Below are positions 58,986-64,000 of a stretch of DNA of 64,000 bases, in pieces. Under the pieces are notes generated by a model. The model made no database searches, had not been told where the DNA came from, and saw nothing but the letters and a program-made list of their open reading frames with translations. The position numbers were made by a program, and so were the translations under genes. Location: assembly GCA_051747745.1 (NCBI GenBank), contig JBNJGL010000005.1:5924-69923 (forward strand), given 5' to 3'. The DNA comes from QPJE01 sp051747745. GTDB taxonomy: Bacteria > Bacillota > Halanaerobiia > Halanaerobiales > Halanaerobiaceae. Position 1 is the stretch's first letter; every line of letters begins with the position of its first letter.

Positions 58986-60044
58986 TTATATTAAATTTCC
59001 CAACATTTTTTCATCTGCAAAAAGGGCATTCGTACCTCCAGTATGCCAAAAGATTATATTAGAATCATCTTCAACTTTACCTTTACCTATATAATCAACT
59101 AAAGCAGCTGCAGCTTTCCCTGTATATACCGGATCTAAAAATATTCCTTCTTTTTCAGCAAACAATTTAATAGCATCATTAGCTTCATCTGTTGGAACTT
59201 CATATCCATCTCCAACATAATCAGGACTAACATCAATATTTTCTTTAGTTATTTTTTTTTCTATATCAATAATACTTAATGATTCTTCTGCCAGTTTAAT
59301 AATATCATTTATATAACTATCATCCTTATTACTTACATTTATACCATGAATTTGTATATCATCTTCAAGGTAGCTGTTAGCTGCAGTTAAACCCGCCAGT
59401 GTTCCTCCCGTTCCTGTAGCATGAAAGATATGATCAAAACTAATATGCATGTCTTTTTCATATTTTTTTATTTCTAAATATGCATTAATGAATCCCAAAC
59501 TACCTACTGGAGTGGCGCCTCCAGGTGGTATAATATAACAGTCATTTTTTTGTTCTGATAATCTTTCTATATATTTTTTAGATTCTTCCTGAGCTCTATT
59601 CATTGCTTCAAAGCTTTCTTCACCTTCTTTTAAATCAATTAATTTAATTTCAGCATTTAAAATTTTATCTAAAAGCAAATTTGCTTTTGGTAATTTGTTT
59701 TTTTCTTTAATTACATCTACTAAATACAGCACAGGTTTTACCCCACAGTAGTTTGCTGTAATGGCTGTCTGTAAAGCATGATTGGATTGAGTTGCCCCAT
59801 ATGTAAATACATATTCAGAATCTTTTTCAATTAAATCAGCAAACAAAAATTCTAATTTTCTCATTTTATTGCCGCCAAATGTGCTGAATCCTGTTAAGTC
59901 ATCTCTTTTTAAAAATATATTCGCATTAAGATATTTAGATAGGTTTTCTAATTTATGAAGTGGAGTTGGAAGAAAAGCAAATTCCAACCTCTTTCTTTTA
60001 GATATTTTATCCATCAAATCATAATATTTATAGATGTTAAACAT
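58986..60044 (-). CDS. D-cysteine desulfhydrase/ACC deaminase-family PLP enzyme
   Basis: This 352-residue fold-type II PLP enzyme has FLPTPLHKLENLSKYLNANI near 25, the PLP lysine in FSTFGGNKMRKLEFLFADLI near 60, FTYGATQSNHALQTAITANY near 82, PPGGATPVGSLGFINAYLEI near 172 and ATGTGGTLAGLTAANSYLED near 207 (phosphate-binding loop). Family members act on D-cysteine, ACC or L-cysteate. The slightly long N terminus is normal. With the MalY-type enzyme and RidA it likely degrades sulfur-containing or D-amino acids. Confidence 0.88.
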   Translation of the reverse strand: MFNIYKYYDLMDKISKRKRLEFAFLPTPLHKLENLSKYLNANIFLKRDDLTGFSTFGGNKMRKLEFLFADLIEKDSEYVFTYGATQSNHALQTAITANYCGVKPVLYLVDVIKEKNKLPKANLLLDKILNAEIKLIDLKEGEESFEAMNRAQEESKKYIERLSEQKNDCYIIPPGGATPVGSLGFINAYLEIKKYEKDMHISFDHIFHATGTGGTLAGLTAANSYLEDDIQIHGINVSNKDDSYINDIIKLAEESLSIIDIEKKITKENIDVSPDYVGDGYEVPTDEANDAIKLFAEKEGIFLDPVYTGKAAAALVDYIGKGKVEDDSNIIFWHTGGTNALFADEKMLGNLI

Positions 60045-60075
60045 ATAAACCTCCCGGTAATTTTATATTTAATTT

Positions 60076-61479
60076 TCAAGAAGCAGCTTCAATACTATCT
60101 TCTTCATAATAAGTCATGCTTATACCTGTAAAACCATAGAATAGATCAATAAGCGGAGTAATGTAATTTAAAAAACAGTAGGGCAGATAGGCTATTGGAC
60201 TAACACCCAACATTGCTGATGCATATATTGCATTACTATTCCAGGGAATAAGTGGTGCACCTAATGTTCCAGAAGCTTCTATAATTCGCGATAAATTTTC
60301 TGGTTTAAGATTCCATTCTTTATAAACTGGTGTTAATAGTGTACCGGTCATAACTGAAGCAAAACTCATTGAAGCTCCAATCATGTTTGAAGCATAATTA
60401 ACTATCATCGACACTACAACCAGTTTACCCAGTGAGTTCACTTTCTTAGTTAAAGGTTCCAATAATGCTTCCATTATTCCTACTTCATTCATCATTCCAG
60501 CCAGTCCAAACCCAAAAAGCATTATGGACAGTGTTCCAAACATAGAAGTAACTCCACCTCTATTGAGCAGTGTGTCCAAAAAATCTATTCCAGTATTGGA
60601 CGAATATCCACTGTAGAAAGCAGATAATATTGTGTTAAAAGATTCACCCTGATGAAGTACTGCAATTATTCCACCCACAATTGCTGCAATTAGAATAGAT
60701 ATAATTGGAGGCTTTTTCATTACTAGTAGGGCTATAAGGATAATTGCTGGAATGAATGCAATTATTCCAATATTAAAGTTATTTGCTAATCCATCTAACA
60801 TGCTGTTTAAATGAGTGGAATCAACTGTGCCACCAGAATATTTAAATCCTATAAATACAAATATTACAGCTGTTATTATATAGGAAGGAATTTGATCATA
60901 AAACATATGCTTAACATGCTTCATTAAATCACCTTCAGTTACTGCTGCTGCAAGGTTTGTACTGTCAGATAATGGTGACATTTTATCTCCAAAGTATGCT
61001 CCACTAATTACGGCACCTGCTGTAATTGGGGCTGGAACACCCAGGCCGGCTCCAACTCCCATCATGGCCAGACCAGCAGTACCCATTGTTCCCCACGAAG
61101 TTCCGGTTGCAAGAGAAGTAAGTGAACATAAAATAAGTGTTGTTAATAAAAAATATTTGGGAGTTACAATCGCAAGTCCAGAATATATTAAAGTTGGAAC
61201 AGTACCAGCGGCAATCCAGGTACCAACAAGAGCCCCAACAGCCAGAATAATAAAACTGGGCTGCATAGCTCTTCGACAAAAATCAAATGCTGCATCCATA
61301 ACTTCCTGATAAGAATACCCAAGTTTCATTGCTGCAGGAATAATGACAAGCCATCCTAAAAAGAACATCGTCTGAATAGGAGCATCAAAAATTACTAAGC
61401 CAACTGCTATTAAGATAACTAAAGCAATCAATACTAAATACGCATAACTGGTAGTGGGCTTTTTTGCATTATTTTTCAA
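60076..61479 (-). CDS. nhaC: Na+/H+ antiporter NhaC family
   Basis: This 467-residue, ~12-helix membrane protein has NhaC features: FILAVGALVGTWIAAGTVPT near 75, CSLTSLATGTSWGTMGTAGL near 118, ITAGAVISGAYFGDKMSPLS with DSTNLAAAVTEGDL near 155, and the mirrored APLIPWNSNAIYASAMLGVS near 405. Start is a TTG (61477-61479) ten bases after GGAGG. NhaC relatives next to amino-acid enzymes sometimes exchange amino acids or carboxylates with Na+, so it may carry the substrate of the two PLP enzymes rather than only protons. Confidence 0.88.
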   Translation of the reverse strand: MKNNAKKPTTSYAYLVLIALVILIAVGLVIFDAPIQTMFFLGWLVIIPAAMKLGYSYQEVMDAAFDFCRRAMQPSFIILAVGALVGTWIAAGTVPTLIYSGLAIVTPKYFLLTTLILCSLTSLATGTSWGTMGTAGLAMMGVGAGLGVPAPITAGAVISGAYFGDKMSPLSDSTNLAAAVTEGDLMKHVKHMFYDQIPSYIITAVIFVFIGFKYSGGTVDSTHLNSMLDGLANNFNIGIIAFIPAIILIALLVMKKPPIISILIAAIVGGIIAVLHQGESFNTILSAFYSGYSSNTGIDFLDTLLNRGGVTSMFGTLSIMLFGFGLAGMMNEVGIMEALLEPLTKKVNSLGKLVVVSMIVNYASNMIGASMSFASVMTGTLLTPVYKEWNLKPENLSRIIEASGTLGAPLIPWNSNAIYASAMLGVSPIAYLPYCFLNYITPLIDLFYGFTGISMTYYEEDSIEAAS

Positions 61480-61545
61480 TTTTGTAATTCCTCCTTATAG
61501 AAAATCGAATTTATTTAAAAACCTAAAACTCAATTTATAACAATT

Positions 61546-61929
61546 TTATTTTACTGCAACTGCTTCAATTTCAACTTCCACGTTTTTGGGAAGTTCAGCA
61601 ACTTCAACAGCACACCGTGCTGGAAAATTATCATTAAAAAAACTTTTATATACTTCATTCATTGAACTGAAATTTCCCATGTCGTTTAAATATACTGTTG
61701 TTTTAACAATATTATCCATTGAATATTCTGCTTTTTTTAATATTTCTTTTATATTTTTTAATGATTGTTCAGTCTGATTTTTAATATTTTTCTTGATTTC
61801 ATTGGAAACTGGATCCATCGGAAGCTGTCCGGAGACGAACAATATTTTATCACCGGAAATTTCAACCGCCTGTGAATAAGGACCTACAGCTGCTGGAGCA
61901 TTATCTGTCTTTACTATCTTTTTTTTCAT
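61546..61929 (-). CDS. ridA: RidA-family enamine/imine deaminase
   Basis: This 127-residue trimeric hydrolase removes reactive enamines such as 2-aminoacrylate. Motifs are TDNAPAAVGPYSQAVEISGD near 7, LFVSGQLPMDPVSNEI near 30, SLKNIKEILKKAEYSMDNIV near 53, the catalytic Arg in NFPARCAVEVAELPKNVEVE near 100 and EIEAVAVK at the end. The ATG at 61929 with GAAGGG upstream is chosen over 61938. It opens the operon encoding two PLP enzymes that generate aminoacrylate, a logical pairing. Confidence 0.92.
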   Translation of the reverse strand: MKKKIVKTDNAPAAVGPYSQAVEISGDKILFVSGQLPMDPVSNEIKKNIKNQTEQSLKNIKEILKKAEYSMDNIVKTTVYLNDMGNFSSMNEVYKSFFNDNFPARCAVEVAELPKNVEVEIEAVAVK

Positions 61930-61975
61930 TTTTATCATCCCTTCTTTAATTAATTTAATCCATAAAATAATAACA

Positions 61976-62067
61976 CCTGGTAAATTTACTAAAAAACAGC
62001 ACTGTGTTATAATTAAGTTGGCTAAAACTTTTTTACATCAGGGCTGTTTCTATTTTTATTTACCAGG
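61976..62067. repeat. 92-nt long imperfect hairpin upstream of ridA
   Basis: Outer arms CCTGGTAAAT/ATTTACCAGG and inner arms AAACAGCACTG/CAGGGCTGTTT (one mismatch) enclose a 34-nt loop. On the minus strand it lies in the ridA leader, 47 bp before the start codon. A third inner-arm-like copy AAACAGCCCTG is at 62525-62535. It may be an attenuator, a MITE-like relic or an sRNA locus. Confidence 0.6.
61985..62013 (+). promoter_or_regulatory. Candidate plus-strand promoter inside the ridA leader hairpin
   Basis: TTTACT, 17-bp spacer and TATAAT on the plus strand. A transcript would run to the strong hairpin at 62164-62207, about 190 nt, with only a tiny ORF inside. This suggests a small RNA or peptide mRNA antisense to the ridA leader. 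Confidence 0.45.
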
Positions 62068-62091
62068 ATATAGCTGTGTCTTCACCTCCCC

Positions 62092-62157
62092 ATGTATAAT
62101 TTTTTGATAGCTATAGTATTGTTTGCTGGGAAAATTGGTGAATATAAGTATTATTAA
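62092..62157 (+). CDS. Possible 21-residue hydrophobic peptide
   Basis: ATG frame MYNFLIAIVLFAGKIGEYKYY: one short membrane-like segment and a charged tail, a shape seen in type I toxins. There is no ribosome site before the ATG, so translation is doubtful. It lies inside the predicted ~190-nt transcript. Confidence 0.2.
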   Translation: MYNFLIAIVLFAGKIGEYKYY

Positions 62158-62163
62158 GCACAG

Positions 62164-62207
62164 AAAAAGAGCTGAATTCTCTGAAAATTTAGCTCTAAGC
62201 TCTTTTT
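62164..62207 (+). terminator. Bidirectional-type terminator upstream of the xre gene
   Basis: AAAAAGAGCT pairs perfectly with AGCTCTTTTT; an inner GAGCTGAA/TTTAGCTC alternative exists. T-runs are present on both strands. It insulates the xre gene from upstream plus-strand transcription. Confidence 0.65.
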
Positions 62208-62250
62208 GGGGTGTATTTAATTTCTTTTACTATTTTAATAATAACAGATT

Positions 62251-62291
62251 TTTATGTATTAGTCAATAATTTTTATGAATTAGTCTATAAT
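62251..62291 (+). promoter_or_regulatory. Tandem 20-bp operator-like repeats before the xre gene
   Basis: TTTATGTATTAGTCAATAAT (62251-62270) and TTTATGAATTAGTCTATAAT (62272-62291) differ at two positions and are 21 bp apart, two helical turns. The second ends in TATAAT 16 bp before the start codon. It is probably the autoregulatory site of the Xre protein. Confidence 0.6.
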
Positions 62292-62306
62292 ATGAAAGGG
62301 TTTTTT

Positions 62307-62519
62307 ATGATAAAAAACAGATTGTCTATTTTAATGGCTGAAAATGATATTAAAACTATGCTCGAATTGAGTAAAAAAACTGGTTTAGATAAAAACACAG
62401 TTTCGAATTGGTATAATCAAAAAGTAAGTAGATTTCCAGCCAATACTATAGATACCCTATGTAAATTTTTTGATTGTCAGGTGGGAGATTTATTAGTCTA
62501 TATTCCAGATAGTGATTAA
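62307..62519 (+). CDS. Small Xre/Cro-family helix-turn-helix regulator
   Basis: This 70-residue single-domain DNA-binding protein has LSILMAENDIKTMLELSKKT, GLDKNTVSNWYNQKVSRFPA (recognition helix) and TIDTLCKFFDCQVGDLLVYI, the HTH_26/Cro-C1 pattern. The ATG at 62307 has AAAGGG six bases upstream; a longer reading from 62211 has no ribosome site and a hydrophobic extension. No partner toxin or phage gene is adjacent. Likely an autoregulated small regulator. Confidence 0.85.
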   Translation: MIKNRLSILMAENDIKTMLELSKKTGLDKNTVSNWYNQKVSRFPANTIDTLCKFFDCQVGDLLVYIPDSD

Positions 62520-62541
62520 CCAAAAAACAGCCCTGTAAAGT

Positions 62542-62569
62542 AAAAAACCTGCCGGGATTTCCCAGCAGG
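62542..62569 (-). terminator. Terminator of the enolase-superfamily gene
   Basis: CCTGCTGGG pairs with CCCGGCAGG on the minus strand, then TTTTTTACTTT. It shares the TAAATTATCCTGCTGG leader with the sirtuin terminator. Confidence 0.8.
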
Positions 62570-62686
62570 ATAATTTATGCTCCTATTAAATTATAATAAC
62601 TTTTTAAATATTTAAGTAGTAGCGATTGTAACACCATAAATATGAAAATAACTTTATTTTTTTAATATACCAAAACACAAATATTA

Positions 62687-63796
62687 CTAAATTTCATATT
62701 TAGTAAGCAGCTCTTCATCAAAATTCATTCCTGCTCCAATTTCATCTGGAACTTCTATATAACCATCCTCAGCTTTTAATGGATTTTTTAATAGTTTTCC
62801 ATAATTAAATATATCACCGGTTGTGTCAAAATATTCTATAATAAATGGATAAGGATCCGGGTAAGCTGCAGCTAAATGGATATGTACTTCATGCATTGTA
62901 TGAGGTGCAACAGGAATGTTATAAATTTGTGCTAATGAAATTATTTTTTTCCATTCTGTTATCCCACCAACAACTGTTACATCTGGCTGCCATATATCAG
63001 CACAGTCTTCATCAAGTAATTGTTTAAAATCCCACCGAGTGCTCAGTATTTCTCCATTTGCGATAGGTATTGAAGTTCTTTTTTTGAGTTTTTTTACTGC
63101 TTCTATCTCATCAGGCATAAAAGGTTCTTCTATCCAGTCAACATTTAATGCTTCCAGTTCTTTTAGATAACTTGCTGTTAATTTATGATTTTTCCAACCA
63201 TTATTTACATCTATAAATAATTTTCTATCATACCCTATAACTTCTCTAGCTTTAGCAACTCTTGCTAAATCAGTTTGTAAATCTAATCCACCGACTTTCA
63301 TTTTAACCGCATCAAACCCTTCTGCAATATTATCTTTCATTTCTTTTTCTACAGCTTTTATCTGTTCTTTTTTATTTCCAGAAATATAGTAACCGCCACT
63401 GGAATAAGCCGGGATTCTGGTTCTATATCCACCTAAAAGTTTATATAATGGTAAGTTTGCTGATTTTGCCCTTATATCCCAGAGTGCAATATCTACTGCA
63501 CTTATTACTCTCAAATAGATACCTCTCCGTGACCATCTCAAAGTCTTTTTGAACATTTTATCCCAGAGCATTTCCACAAAATCAGGATCTTCATCCATTA
63601 ATAATGGTTTAATTTGATTTTCAATAATATCTTTTGCTTCAGTATTTGCAAAGGCAATTCCCCATCCTTCAATATTATTATCTGTTACTATTTTTACTAT
63701 TAAATATTCTCTTGAAATTAATGGCCGCATTGATATATATTTTTCTGTCTTAAGAGGAACTGAAACAACCCAATTTTCTATTTTTTTTATTTTCAT
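62687..63796 (-). CDS. Enolase-superfamily enzyme, mandelate racemase/muconate lactonizing type
   Basis: This 369-residue TIM-barrel enzyme has a capping domain (1-125), the KxK-like base in DAVKMKVGGLDLQTD near 170, metal ligands Asp in KLFIDVNNGWKNHK near 195, Glu in VDWIEEPFMPDE near 222 and Glu in SIPIANGEILSTRWDF near 248, then the His base in PVAPHTMHEVHIHLAAAYPD near 300. It probably dehydrates or racemises a carboxylate sugar acid or similar. The ATG at 63794-63796 with GGAG upstream is chosen; an 18-residue extension is unlikely. The substrate is unknown. Confidence 0.85.
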   Translation of the reverse strand: MKIKKIENWVVSVPLKTEKYISMRPLISREYLIVKIVTDNNIEGWGIAFANTEAKDIIENQIKPLLMDEDPDFVEMLWDKMFKKTLRWSRRGIYLRVISAVDIALWDIRAKSANLPLYKLLGGYRTRIPAYSSGGYYISGNKKEQIKAVEKEMKDNIAEGFDAVKMKVGGLDLQTDLARVAKAREVIGYDRKLFIDVNNGWKNHKLTASYLKELEALNVDWIEEPFMPDEIEAVKKLKKRTSIPIANGEILSTRWDFKQLLDEDCADIWQPDVTVVGGITEWKKIISLAQIYNIPVAPHTMHEVHIHLAAAYPDPYPFIIEYFDTTGDIFNYGKLLKNPLKAEDGYIEVPDEIGAGMNFDEELLTKYEI

Positions 63797-63885
63797 TATA
63801 TAAAACATCTCCTGTATTAAATTGACGATCATCTTAAAAAACACTATCAAAATTATTTCTAATTAAAAAGTATCATAATATGAAA

Positions 63886-63914
63886 CCTCTCCCATCACTG
63901 GTTCAAAGGAGAGG
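63886..63914 (-). terminator. Hairpin after the partial gene at the right edge
   Basis: CCTCTCC/GGAGAGG stem with a 15-base loop, 15 bp after the stop of the partial gene. The following minus sequence TTTCATATTATGATACTTTTT is only moderately U-rich. Confidence 0.5.
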
Positions 63915-63929
63915 CTTAAAAATATATAT

Positions 63930-64000
63930 TTATTCTGCTATTTTTTTATTCAATTTATAGATTTCTTTTTCATTCTCAATCTGTTTTACTGTATAAAATT
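63930..64000 (-). CDS. C-terminal end of a gene cut by the right window edge
   Basis: An open minus-strand frame enters from the edge and ends at TAA (63930-63932). The visible residues are FYTVKQIENEKEIYKLNKK followed by IAE, a charged helical tail. A hairpin follows. Too short to name. Confidence 0.45.
   Translation of the reverse strand, partial: FYTVKQIENEKEIYKLNKKIAE

Noticed and set aside
62092..62157. A type I toxin-antitoxin system as a firm call
   Set aside because: The peptide is short and lacks a ribosome site; only the promoter, hairpins and peptide shape hint at it, so it is listed at low confidence.
1..64000. CRISPR arrays, rRNA and tRNA genes, integrase or transposase genes
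   Set aside because: None seen on reading both strands; a tRNA or covariance search was not possible here.

Overview
The window is low-GC DNA in which nearly all genes lie on the minus strand. It carries genes for amino-acid (Stickland-type) fermentation, selenium-dependent molybdenum enzymes, TRAP and Na+-coupled transporters, and a curli system whose CsgG/CsgF proteins and small C-terminal-Phe barrel protein need an outer membrane. Together these suggest a diderm, anaerobic, probably halophilic Firmicute of the Halanaerobiales type. This is inferred from gene content; no rRNA or tRNA gene was seen.

Layout. 1-4.5 kb: start of a D-proline reductase locus (prdA, cut by the window edge; prdC; the sigma-54 activator prdR), with a readable -24/-12 promoter and two 18-bp activator sites. 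4.7-8.2 kb: pstSCAB phosphate uptake. 8.6-9.4 kb: a phage-like helicase-loader protein and the 3' stump of a class C group II intron. 9.5-13.9 kb: curli locus (csgB-like, csgA-like, a small barrel protein, csgF, csgG) preceded by a BTAD/SARP-type regulator; three TTTTCGA heptamers spaced 11 and 22 bp sit 8 bp before a -10-like hexamer at the curlin promoter. 14.2-29.9 kb: a selenium-dependent molybdenum hydroxylase island: three structural subunits, EtfAB, YqeB, an ABC importer, MoeA-like, DUF364, MoaA, YqeC, split XdhC and a MocA-ModE fusion. 30-39.4 kb: a 374-aa unknown protein, a two-subunit UxaA-type dehydratase, two GntR regulators, a DctPQM TRAP transporter, a DUF2848 protein and a nitrilase-family amidase, with operators built on GTATAC cores.

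39.7-55.6 kb: an oxidative amino-acid fermentation island: IT-superfamily permease, ALDH7-type semialdehyde dehydrogenase, TAXI-TRAP transporter, Glu-type dehydrogenase, four-subunit 2-oxoacid:ferredoxin oxidoreductase, phosphotransacylase, butyrate-type kinase, Na+/solute symporter and a divergent IclR regulator. Read as a pathway, an amino semialdehyde or amino acid would become a 2-oxoacid, an acyl-CoA, an acyl-phosphate, and finally an acid plus ATP. Lysine-derived 2-aminoadipate is an attractive but unproven substrate. Two related leaders containing a GAAATT-NN-AATTTC palindrome precede the two outer operons, and a 99-100 bp near-identical repeat brackets the permease/ALDH pair.

55.8-64 kb: a sirtuin, small unknown proteins, a PLP-enzyme/NhaC/RidA operon, a hairpin-rich stretch with a possible small RNA or peptide, a small Xre regulator with tandem operator-like repeats, an enolase-superfamily enzyme, and the last codons of another gene at the right edge.

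Regulation is unusually readable: regulators commonly lie immediately upstream of their presumed target operon, separated from it by a terminator and followed by operator and promoter (prdR, the BTAD gene, gntR1).
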